Shown here: in pieces, positions 1 through 6,141 of the stretch
Position numbering within the stretch: position 1 is the stretch's first letter
Layout: each line of letters opens with the position of its first letter
DNA from: an uncultured Verrucomicrobia subdivision 3 bacterium
Lineage (GTDB): Bacteria; Verrucomicrobiota; Verrucomicrobiae; Limisphaerales; CAMLLE01
Direction: 5' to 3'
DNA: 18,583 nucleotides
NCBI GenBank assembly: GCA_946480555.1
Contig: CAMLLE010000008.1
Coordinates: forward strand, 1 to 18,583
Translations under genes and position numbers: made by a program
The notes under the pieces: generated by a model
What the model saw: the letters and a program-made list of their open reading frames with translations, nothing else
Databases searched by the model: none
Told to the model about the DNA's origin: nothing

Positions 1-16
1 CCGGGGCTTGGAATTT

Positions 17-44
17 CCTGGAACCTGGAACCTGGAACTTGGAG
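17..44 (+). repeat. Tandem 7-bp repeat ahead of sufU
   Basis: Three exact copies of CCTGGAA lie end to end (17-23, 24-30, 31-37). They are followed by a degenerate copy, CTTGGAG (38-44), and a partial copy CTTGGAA also sits at 7-13. The last unit contains GGAG, nine bases before the sufU ATG, so the end of the array appears to act as the ribosome binding site. The 7-bp period is not a multiple of three, which argues against coding. Confidence 0.75.
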
Positions 45-53
45 CTTCTCCCA

Positions 54-512
54 ATGTTCGACGACTTGAACGATCTCTACCAGCAGGTCATCCTCGACCA
101 TTGCAAGAACCCGCGGAACTTCCACGAAACGCCCGCGGCCACCTGCTCAGCTCAAGGGCACAATCCGCTTTGCGGCGACAACCTCAAGTTGTTCCTGACC
201 CTGGACGGCGATCGCATCACAGGCGCGAGCTTCGTCGGTTCCGGCTGCTGCATTTCCAAGGCATCAGCGTCGTTGCTTACGGAGAACGTGAAAGGCAAAA
301 CCAGAGCCGAAGCGCAGCAAATGTTCCAGCTCGTTCACGACATGGTGATGACCGGCAAGGTTGCTGGCGACGTGGGAAAGCTCGCAGTGTTTGTGGGTGT
401 ATATAAATTTCCCGCCCGAGTGAAGTGTGCGATTTTGGCCTGGCACGCGCTGACGTCCGCCTTGAAGGGTGGCACCGCCCAGCCGGTCAGCACGGAAAAC
501 GAGCAAACGTAA
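54..512 (+). CDS. sufU: SufU-type Fe-S cluster assembly / sulfur-transfer protein
   Basis: This 152-residue cytoplasmic protein has the IscU/SufU fold. In the SufU family it accepts persulfide sulfur from the desulfurase SufS, usually with a bound zinc, and passes it to the SufBCD scaffold. Visible ligands are Cys40 and Asp42 (in LCGDN), Cys65 (GSGCC) and Cys125 (RVKCAILAWHAL). About twenty extra residues between the second and third Cys, ending in YKFPARVKC, mark SufU rather than IscU. Cys66 adds a second Cys in the GSGCC loop. I chose the ATG at 54 because GGAG at 41-44 is nine bases upstream; an in-frame TTG at 39 is less likely. It is the first gene of the window and leads directly into sufT and sufS. 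SufBCD genes are not in view and may lie upstream. Confidence 0.93.
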   Translation: MFDDLNDLYQQVILDHCKNPRNFHETPAATCSAQGHNPLCGDNLKLFLTLDGDRITGASFVGSGCCISKASASLLTENVKGKTRAEAQQMFQLVHDMVMTGKVAGDVGKLAVFVGVYKFPARVKCAILAWHALTSALKGGTAQPVSTENEQT

Positions 513-518
513 TTGGCT

Positions 519-1079
519 ATGTATAACAGCGAACCTGTCATTCTCACGCGCGATGTCGAGGCGGCGATTGTGCCGGTCGGCACCAAGGTCACTCTGCAGA
601 AAGGCGAAACCGCCTACATCACGCAATCGCTCGGCGGCAGTTACACGGTGGTGGTGAACGGAAACATGTTCCGCATCGACGGCCAGAATTCCGACGCGCT
701 CGGCATGGAGCCAGTGGCACAAAAGAAAACTTCGGCCACCGCCGCGCCGCAAACACCGGAGGAAGTGGAGAAGGAGATCTGGAACCAGCTCCGCACGTGT
801 TACGATCCTGAAATTCCGGTCAACGTGGTGGATCTGGGCTTGATCTACGATTGCCACGTGGAACCGATCGTTGGCGCGAGCAACAGCTACAAGGCGGACG
901 TGAAAATGACTTTGACCGCGCCCGGTTGCGGCATGGGACCGGTGCTGCAACAGGACGTGCAAAACAAGCTGCTGTCGATCGAGAACGTGGACGAAGTGCA
1001 GGTCGAACTCGTTTGGGAGCCGCAATGGAATCAAGGAATGATGACCGAGGCGGCGAAACTCCAGCTGGGTTTGTTGTAG
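519..1079 (+). CDS. sufT: SufT-like Fe-S maturation protein (MIP18/DUF59 domain)
   Basis: This 186-residue protein begins with a beta-rich region of about 65 residues (MYNSEPVILTRDVEAAIVP...), then a Pro/Ala/Thr linker. The MIP18/DUF59 domain covers about residues 82-186. Family marks are YDPEIPVNVVDLGLIY at 95-110, including DPE, and TAPGCG at 133-138 with the conserved Cys137. SufT proteins assist maturation of Fe-S proteins; the mechanism is not settled. The preceding sufU stop ends seven bases before this ATG, so the two are almost certainly co-transcribed. An in-frame TTG at 513 is an alternative start; neither has a strong Shine-Dalgarno sequence. Placement between sufU and sufS supports the assignment. 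Confidence 0.9.
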   Translation: MYNSEPVILTRDVEAAIVPVGTKVTLQKGETAYITQSLGGSYTVVVNGNMFRIDGQNSDALGMEPVAQKKTSATAAPQTPEEVEKEIWNQLRTCYDPEIPVNVVDLGLIYDCHVEPIVGASNSYKADVKMTLTAPGCGMGPVLQQDVQNKLLSIENVDEVQVELVWEPQWNQGMMTEAAKLQLGLL

Positions 1080-1102
1080 GAACGGCAGAATGAATCCTTA
1101 CA

Positions 1103-1303
1103 GCGAGAGTCCCGAAGGGACGGCGGCAGATAGCCACGGGTGGTATGAAGTGGAACCCGTGGGAAACCGCGGTCGGATATTCTGCCCCAACGAGGGCAAC
1201 GGACTTCGACGCCTCGCTGAGATGTGCGCAAAATTCGGTGCGGTTCGACGGGATGCACTTTGCTTCATCCGTGGCTGCCAGCCGGAGCTCCTTTGGAGCT
1301 GGC
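1103..1303. repeat. Palindrome-rich intergenic element between sufT and sufS
   Basis: The 231-bp spacer contains three separate inverted repeats. GTCCC-GAA-GGGAC is at 1109-1121. CCACGGGT (1134-1141) pairs with ACCCGTGG (1155-1162) across 13 bases. AGCTCC (1286-1291) pairs with GGAGCT (1295-1300) across TTT, extended by GCC/GGC at 1281-1283 and 1301-1303. The wording resembles dispersed intergenic elements I associate with verrucomicrobial and related genomes; that is recall, not a search. The last hairpin buries the GGAG that should serve sufS. A 74-codon frame crosses this region but looks like translated repeat. Confidence 0.6.
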
Positions 1304-1310
1304 AAATATC

Positions 1311-2546
1311 ATGACGCAACCCATTCCAGACTGGGCTAAGCTTCGCTCTGACTTTCCCATCCTGAACCAGCAGGTGCACGGGAAGCCGCTGATCTATCTC
1401 GACAACGCGGCCACATCGCAAAAACCGCGCGCCGTCATCGAAGCGCTGCAGCGCTATTACGAGCGTGACAACGCCAACGTGCATCGCGGAATTCATGAAC
1501 TGAGCAATCGCGCCACCGCCGGCTTCGAATCCGCCCGCGCCCGCGCGGCGAAGTTCATCAACGCGAAGAGCGCCGATGAAATCGTCTTCACGCGTGGCAC
1601 AACCGAGGGCATCAACCTCGTTGCGAATTCCTGGGGCAGCAAAAACCTGAAGGCTGGCGACGTCATTCTTCTCACGGAAATCGAACATCACAGCAACATC
1701 GTTCCATGGCAGTTGCTCGCGCAACGCACAGGCGCAAGGGTCCAGTTCATTCCTGTCACTGGCGATGAAGGTTTGCTTGATCTTTCAAAGCTGGATTCGT
1801 TGCTCACGCCGCAGGTGAAGTTCCTTTCGATGGTTCACATTTCCAATTCCATGGGAACCGTGAATCCCGTTGCCGAACTCTGCGCCCGCGCACGGAAGCT
1901 CGGCATCACGACGCTCGTCGATGGCGCACAAAGCGCAGGACACATGAAGGTGGATGTGCAGGAAATCGGCTGCGACTTCTTCGCGTTCTCCGGCCACAAG
2001 ATTTGCGGGCCGACTGGCATCGGCGTGCTGTGGGGACGGCAGGAATTGCTGGACTGCATGCCGCCGTATCAAGGCGGTGGCGAAATGATCCTGACCGTGC
2101 GTTATGACGGAACGGAATTCAAGAAAGCGCCGCATCGCTTCGAAGCCGGCACTCCTGACATTTCCGGTCCGGTCGGATTGCACGCCGCCATGGATTATCT
2201 CGATGCCATTGGCCGCGAGAACATCTGGAAACACGACCAGGACCTCGCGAACCACGCTTACGAGAAACTTTCCGACCTGAACAACGTCCGGCTCTTCGGC
2301 CCGAAACAGAATCGCGCCGGACTCGTCAGTTTCCTGCTCAAGGACGTTCATGCGCATGACGTGGTGATGCTGGCGGATCAGGCTGGCGTGGCGCTGCGCG
2401 GCGGGCACCATTGCACACAGCCGCTCATGCACAAGCTGGGCGTGGAATCGACCGCCCGCGCGAGCTTCTATTTCTACAACACGCGCGACGAAGTGGACCG
2501 GCTGGTTGACGTGCTGCGCGACATACAGAAGTTTTTTGGAGCATGA
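1311..2546 (+). CDS. sufS: SufS-type cysteine desulfurase (class V aminotransferase fold)
   Basis: This PLP enzyme converts cysteine to alanine, holding the released sulfur as a persulfide for the Fe-S machinery. The 411-residue length is typical for SufS (about 406). Visible features are YLDNAATSQKP near the N-terminus, EHHSNIVPW at 125-133, DGAQSAGH at 204-211, the PLP lysine K230 in SFSGHK-type context (FSGHKICGPTGIG), FEAGTPD at 278-283 and the persulfide Cys368 in ALRGGHHCTQPL. The ATG at 1311 starts the recognisable protein; GGAG at 1295-1298 is twelve bases upstream. Upstream in-frame codons translate the spacer repeat and are rejected. The stop overlaps the next start as ATGA. One desulfurase here is flanked by two kinds of scaffold protein. 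Confidence 0.96.
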   Translation: MTQPIPDWAKLRSDFPILNQQVHGKPLIYLDNAATSQKPRAVIEALQRYYERDNANVHRGIHELSNRATAGFESARARAAKFINAKSADEIVFTRGTTEGINLVANSWGSKNLKAGDVILLTEIEHHSNIVPWQLLAQRTGARVQFIPVTGDEGLLDLSKLDSLLTPQVKFLSMVHISNSMGTVNPVAELCARARKLGITTLVDGAQSAGHMKVDVQEIGCDFFAFSGHKICGPTGIGVLWGRQELLDCMPPYQGGGEMILTVRYDGTEFKKAPHRFEAGTPDISGPVGLHAAMDYLDAIGRENIWKHDQDLANHAYEKLSDLNNVRLFGPKQNRAGLVSFLLKDVHAHDVVMLADQAGVALRGGHHCTQPLMHKLGVESTARASFYFYNTRDEVDRLVDVLRDIQKFFGA

Positions 2547-3091
2547 ACGCAGCGGCAAACATCACCGGCGATTCGCCCATGGGCGATGTGCTTGCGGCAT
2601 TTCCCGGCGCGCAACGCGCGTTGTTCCGCCGTTATCACATTGGCGGGTGCAGCAGTTGTGGCTTTCGGCCGGATGAAACTTTGGCTCAAGTCTGCGAACG
2701 CAACGGAAATCTGAACGTGACTGAAGTGCTGGCGCATATCCAATCGAGCCACGAGCTGGACGCGAAGGTCTTGATTGAGCCGAAGGACCTCGCACGCTGG
2801 CGTGGCGAAGATCCCGCGCTGCGATTGGTCGATGTCCGTTCGCGCGAAGAATTCGAAGCTGTTCACATTGAAGGTTCGGTTTTGTTGTCGCAGGACGTGA
2901 TGCGCCAGGTGATGGGTGAAGGCACGAACACGCGCCCGCTGGTGGTCGTGGATCATCAGGGCAAGAACGCGCTGGATGCCGCGGCTTATTTCATGGGGCA
3001 TGGTCTGGAAAACGTCCGCTGCCTCCGCGGCGGAATCGACGCCTGGGCGCAGGAAGTTGATCCCCAAATGCGGCGTTACACCTTTGGTTGA
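2543..3091 (+). CDS. DUF1858-like CxxC domain fused to a non-catalytic rhodanese domain
   Basis: This 182-residue protein has two parts. Residues about 10-68 resemble the DUF1858 / hybrid-cluster-protein-associated disulfide domain: a helix, then IGGCSSCGFRPDETL with Cys36 and Cys39, then ETL and a short helical end. Residues about 75-178 are rhodanese-like: LVDVRSREEFEAVHIEGS (95-112) and CLRGGIDAWAQEV near the end. The loop that should hold the sulfur-carrying Cys reads VVVDHQGKNAL, with Asp137 at the Cys position, so ordinary sulfurtransferase activity is not expected. It overlaps sufS by four bases (ATGA), which suggests translational coupling and a role beside SufS, perhaps as a redox or docking adaptor. 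That role is inference. Confidence 0.85.
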   Translation: MNAAANITGDSPMGDVLAAFPGAQRALFRRYHIGGCSSCGFRPDETLAQVCERNGNLNVTEVLAHIQSSHELDAKVLIEPKDLARWRGEDPALRLVDVRSREEFEAVHIEGSVLLSQDVMRQVMGEGTNTRPLVVVDHQGKNALDAAAYFMGHGLENVRCLRGGIDAWAQEVDPQMRRYTFG

Positions 3092-3095
3092 ACCT

Positions 3096-3602
3096 ATGAA
3101 CGAAGATTTGCAGAAGCGCATTCAGGAAGTGCTGGCCAACCCTCAGAACATGGGTGAACTGGCCAATGCGGACGCCATCGGCACCGTCGGCAGTTCGGAT
3201 TGCGGCGAGATGCTGCGGCTGTGGGTGAAGTTTAAGGAAAAAAACGGCCGGAAGATAATCGATAAAGCCACGTTCCAATCGTTCGGCTGTGAAACAGCCA
3301 TCGCGGTGGCCAGCCTGGCGACGGAATTGATCCGTGGGAAGACCGCGGAAGAAGCGCTGTCATTGAAGACGGAGGAACTTTCCGGCGAGCTCGGACCGCT
3401 GCCGCCCATGAAGATCCATTGTGCGCAACTGGTCGAAGGCGCATTGCGATCCGCTTTGGCGCCGGAACCCGCCCCTCAGCCAGCTGCTCCAACCCCAAAC
3501 TCACCTACGTTGCTGGACAGCTTCTCAGCTCCAAAACCCGAGCGGAAAATTGTTTTCCTCGACGAGAGCTCGTCAGACGGAACGGGCGGCACGACTCGTT
3601 AG
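3096..3602 (+). CDS. IscU/NifU N-terminal-type Fe-S scaffold protein
   Basis: This 168-residue protein has an IscU-like domain (about 1-125) and a Pro/Ala/Ser-rich tail (about 126-168). Cluster-ligand positions are Cys36 (SSDCGEM), Cys65 (SFGCETAIA), His108 and Cys109 (LPPMKIHCAQL). In IscU the residue two after the first Cys is normally Asp; here it is Glu38. Unlike the sufU product it lacks the SufU insertion and keeps the KIHC motif, so it belongs to the other scaffold class. It starts five bases after the preceding stop, so it should share the operon. IscU/NifU proteins build 2Fe-2S or 4Fe-4S clusters from desulfurase sulfur; use of SufS as donor here is inferred from position. The tail has no recognised function. 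Confidence 0.88.
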   Translation: MNEDLQKRIQEVLANPQNMGELANADAIGTVGSSDCGEMLRLWVKFKEKNGRKIIDKATFQSFGCETAIAVASLATELIRGKTAEEALSLKTEELSGELGPLPPMKIHCAQLVEGALRSALAPEPAPQPAAPTPNSPTLLDSFSAPKPERKIVFLDESSSDGTGGTTR

Positions 3603-3621
3603 CATAGCTACCCGGGTTTAG

Positions 3622-3643
3622 GGCGCGTCCCGACGAACGCGCC
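3622..3643. repeat. Small inverted repeat after the IscU-like gene
   Basis: GGCGCGT (3622-3628) pairs with ACGCGCC (3637-3643) across eight bases, starting twenty bases after the stop codon. There is no T-run after it, so it is not a normal intrinsic terminator. It may stabilise or punctuate the operon transcript. Confidence 0.35.
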
Positions 3644-3785
3644 GCTGCGCGATCCCTCCAGCGACACGCCCGGCCAACTGTCTCAGCTCGAGACACTGTC
3701 CCGCCACAGACAAGACACTTTCGGGCGTTTCAACGGATGGCTTCCCCGGAAAATCCCTTGGTACCGCGACTGCTTTGAATTCGGT

Positions 3786-3962
3786 ATGATCGCGGTTTTG
3801 ATTCTCATCGGTTTGGTTGTGGCTGGACTTGTTATCGGGTTCGCCGCCGTCAATAACGCGCCAACGGGTTATCAGGATGAGACGGGGTTCCATTACGGCC
3901 CAGGCCAGGAACACGGCCACGAGGAACTTGCGACGGCGGTTGCCCAAGCGCGTCTCGCCTGA
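3786..3962 (+). CDS. Small single-pass membrane peptide, 58 residues, function unknown
   Basis: The short frame reads MIAVLILIGLVVAGLVIGFA, a clean hydrophobic segment over residues 2-21. A polar, His/Gly/Glu-rich tail follows (GYQDETGFHYGPGQEHGHEE, residues 28-47) and ends AVAQARLA. The sharp hydrophobic/polar division looks like a real membrane peptide with a short soluble tail. It has no obvious Shine-Dalgarno sequence. A strong terminator begins 31 bases after its stop, which fits the last gene of a transcript. It lies 183 bases beyond the IscU-like gene on the same strand. I do not recognise the family with confidence. His and acidic residues in the tail could bind metal, but that is a guess. 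Confidence 0.6.
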   Translation: MIAVLILIGLVVAGLVIGFAAVNNAPTGYQDETGFHYGPGQEHGHEELATAVAQARLA

Positions 3963-3993
3963 TCCGTTTCCCTGGTTCCCAGAACGATTTAAC

Positions 3994-4030
3994 AACGGCG
4001 ATCCTTCACAGGATCGCCGTTGGCTTTTTT
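3994..4030 (+). terminator. Intrinsic terminator ending the Fe-S operon
   Basis: An 11-bp perfect stem, AACGGCGATCC (3994-4004) with GGATCGCCGTT (4011-4021), closes a six-base loop. It is followed by GGC and six T residues (4025-4030). This is the best intrinsic terminator on the + strand of the window. The next 204 bases, to 4234, contain no gene I can support. Confidence 0.9.
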
Positions 4031-4234
4031 GAAAACGGCGGGTCTTTGAGTTCTACGTGCCCGCTATATCCCAACCGGTTTAGGTCGCTGAAGAAAGCCA
4101 CCTGCGGTTGGAGACAACGATGTCCGAAGCGAGCGTGAGCTGTTTCGCTGGCGAATCAGCCCGGCATCTTGATCGCTGGCAACCCTCATGGCGCCCCAAT
4201 TTGCAGCGCTATTCCGAAGCCCTCGTTTGACGAT

Positions 4235-4885
4235 TCATTTCCCCGCGAAAACTGCAGCTGGCGAAAGTTCCAGCACTTCCCGGCAATACGGGAGTCCGCG
4301 GCGCTGCACCACCATCAGGCGCAACAGATGTTTCACCAAGGGTTGAAGCGTGGGGAAACGGGCGGTGATCTGGCCCTGCGGCATGGAGGCAACCAATACG
4401 CGCATGAATCCTTCCACCGAGACCACGTTTCCGTAAAGCGAGAGATTTGAAATCACCACGTGCGGCCAGCATCCAGGAATGATGCTTCCATTAACGCTGC
4501 ACTTGGTGTCGCCCGGCGAATATCCCAGCACCGGAAAGCTGCCGCGGCGCAATGTGGTCACGATCGATTCCAGCTCGGACGGGAGCAAGCCGAACACGGA
4601 CCGCGTCAAGTCCGCCGCACTGGGCAAACCGGATATTCCATATTCGTAGGAAAACGGCGTGGTGATGAACACCTCGAGACCGGTGACCTCCTCATCGCCG
4701 GACAGGCGCTCGAGCCGCAGGCAGCCGTACTCGGCTGTGACCGCCCAGCTGCGCCCAATATCCTCCCGGCGAAAAGCTGTGATGCCTGTCGGCGTCGCTT
4801 TCCCAAGCACTGCGAACACCCGCGTGCCCTTTCGCACAATTCCACCTTCCAGTGAGGTCGTCAGCGTATTCAGTTTTTCCGGCAT
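4235..4885 (-). CDS. Conserved-looking protein of unknown function, 216 residues
   Basis: I do not recognise this family. The frame has codon choices like the neighbouring genes (many GTG, CTG, ACC, GGC) and a natural residue mix of alternating hydrophobic strands, for example GLEVFITTPFSYEYGISGLP and HVVISNLSLYGNVVSVEGFM. The N-terminal half, with GIVRKGTRVFAVLGKATPTG near the start, looks beta-rich. The C-terminal quarter, LVKHLLRLMVVQRRGL, looks helical. There is no signal peptide or clear membrane span, so a cytoplasmic protein is likely. The ATG at 4885 is the first plausible start; no strong Shine-Dalgarno sequence precedes it. It stands alone, divergent from prmC across 184 bases. Overlapping frames on the other strand are less protein-like. 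Confidence 0.72.
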   Translation of the reverse strand: MPEKLNTLTTSLEGGIVRKGTRVFAVLGKATPTGITAFRREDIGRSWAVTAEYGCLRLERLSGDEEVTGLEVFITTPFSYEYGISGLPSAADLTRSVFGLLPSELESIVTTLRRGSFPVLGYSPGDTKCSVNGSIIPGCWPHVVISNLSLYGNVVSVEGFMRVLVASMPQGQITARFPTLQPLVKHLLRLMVVQRRGLPYCREVLELSPAAVFAGK

Positions 4886-5069
4886 TCTGAAGTTGCTCGC
4901 GCGGCTGATTCATTCCAGACGGAGCGTTCAAGAGTAGGCACAGTCTGTTTTCCGAAGAAATCCGTAGAGGCGGCAACTTGAGACCGGAGATTGCGGACGT
5001 GATTTCGGGAATCCCCGGGACCGGCGATTTTCATTTGAGTGCGCGAATCCAGTTCTTAATCTCCGCGCC

Positions 5070-5939
5070 GTGACCGTGCTTGAAGCGATTCAGAAGAGCG
5101 CCGACTTTCTTCAGAAGAAAGGCGTGGACTCCCCGCGTCTCCAGGCAGAACTGCTGCTGGCCGATGTCCTGAAACTCGCGCGCATGAAGCTGTATCTGCA
5201 GTTCGAACGCGCGCTGTCCGACGCAGAAACGGACGCATTGCGGCAGCGCGTGATCCGCCGCAGCCAGCGCGAACCGCTGCAACACATCATTGGGTCAACG
5301 AGCTTCTGCGGTTTCGAAATGGAAGTGAACCGCAACGTCCTCGTTCCCCGGCCGGAAACTGAATTGCTCGCTGAAGCCGGCTGGAAATTCCTGTTCGCCA
5401 AAAACGGACGCTGCACGGCACTGGACTTCGGCACAGGCAGCGGCTGCATCGCCATCGCACTCGCGGCAAAATGTGCGCAAGCTGAGGTGTGGGCGATTGA
5501 CGTTTCGTCGGATGCGCTCGTGATCGCTCGACGGAACGCAGAGCGCAACCAGGTTTCCAACCGCATTCATTTTCTGCAGGGAACCGGCTTTCGAGCGATT
5601 GAAGCGACCGCCAGCGAAGTTCCCCCGGCGCAGTTTGATTTGATCGTCAGCAATCCTCCCTACATCCCGACGGCGGAGATTGAAACACTTGAACCGGAAG
5701 TTCGGGATTTCGATCCGCGTGGTGCGTTGGACGGCGGCACAGATGGATTGGATTTCTATCGAAAGCTCGCGGCGGAAGCGCGCCCCTTTCTTCAGCCGGA
5801 TGGACGCCTCATGCTGGAATTCGGCGACGGCCAGGCGCCAGCAATCCGCGATCTATTCGTGAGCCAGAACTGGATTGTGGACGCCGTTCTCCCAGACTAC
5901 AGTCAGCGCGAACGAACCCTGATTGCACGGCTTCATTGA
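5070..5939 (+). CDS. prmC: Peptide chain release factor N5-glutamine methyltransferase
   Basis: PrmC (HemK) methylates the Gln of the GGQ motif in release factors RF1/RF2, using S-adenosylmethionine. The 289 residues are typical. An N-terminal helical domain (about 1-75) is followed by a Rossmann-like methyltransferase domain with PRPETE at 93-98, LDFGTGSGCIAIAL at 118-131 (SAM binding) and the signature NPPYIP at 195-200. The tail DYSQRERTLIARLH is typical of the family. The chosen start is a GTG at 5070, giving MTVLEAI; a GTG two codons later is possible and neither has a clear Shine-Dalgarno sequence. The usual partner prfA is not upstream; an unrelated opposite-strand gene is there instead. 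murA follows on the same strand after 202 bases. Confidence 0.95.
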   Translation: MTVLEAIQKSADFLQKKGVDSPRLQAELLLADVLKLARMKLYLQFERALSDAETDALRQRVIRRSQREPLQHIIGSTSFCGFEMEVNRNVLVPRPETELLAEAGWKFLFAKNGRCTALDFGTGSGCIAIALAAKCAQAEVWAIDVSSDALVIARRNAERNQVSNRIHFLQGTGFRAIEATASEVPPAQFDLIVSNPPYIPTAEIETLEPEVRDFDPRGALDGGTDGLDFYRKLAAEARPFLQPDGRLMLEFGDGQAPAIRDLFVSQNWIVDAVLPDYSQRERTLIARLH

Positions 5940-5954
5940 GCAGAGCAGAGTCTT

Positions 5955-6088
5955 AACCACAGATAAACACGGATGGACACAGATTGGCAGGAGACTTTTC
6001 GCGATTGACTGAATCTGAATTCGTGAGAATTGATGCAATTCGCGTAAGCCGTTTTTGCATCTGTGTGAATCTGTGTTCATCCGTGGTT
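5955..6088. repeat. 30-bp inverted repeat with 10-bp internal period
   Basis: The left arm (5955-5984) and the right arm (6059-6088) match as inverted copies at 25 of 30 positions, by eye. Each arm is three units of the type ACACAGAT spaced exactly ten bases apart (5961, 5971, 5981 on the left; 6059, 6069, 6079 on the right). The 74-base centre is itself partly self-complementary (CGCGATTG against CAATTCGCG). It fills most of the prmC-murA spacer. I recall similar CACAGAT-type arrays as dispersed intergenic repeats in other bacterial genomes; there is no second copy in this window. Confidence 0.8.
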
Positions 6089-6141
6089 GCAGAATTAAAT
6101 TTCAACCGGGCCAGAGCGGTCCGAAACTTTGGCGAATTAAA

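Noticed and set aside
264..1034. A 256-codon minus-strand frame
   Set aside because: It is antisense to sufU and sufT and has His/Arg-heavy shadow composition.
1090..1314. A 74-codon + strand frame between sufT and sufS, overlapping the sufS start
   Set aside because: It translates the palindromic spacer element; there is no ribosome site or protein-like pattern.
5955..6088. Regularly spaced CACAGAT words as a CRISPR array
   Set aside because: The units are only ten bases apart, form two inverted arms, and there are no unique spacers or cas genes.
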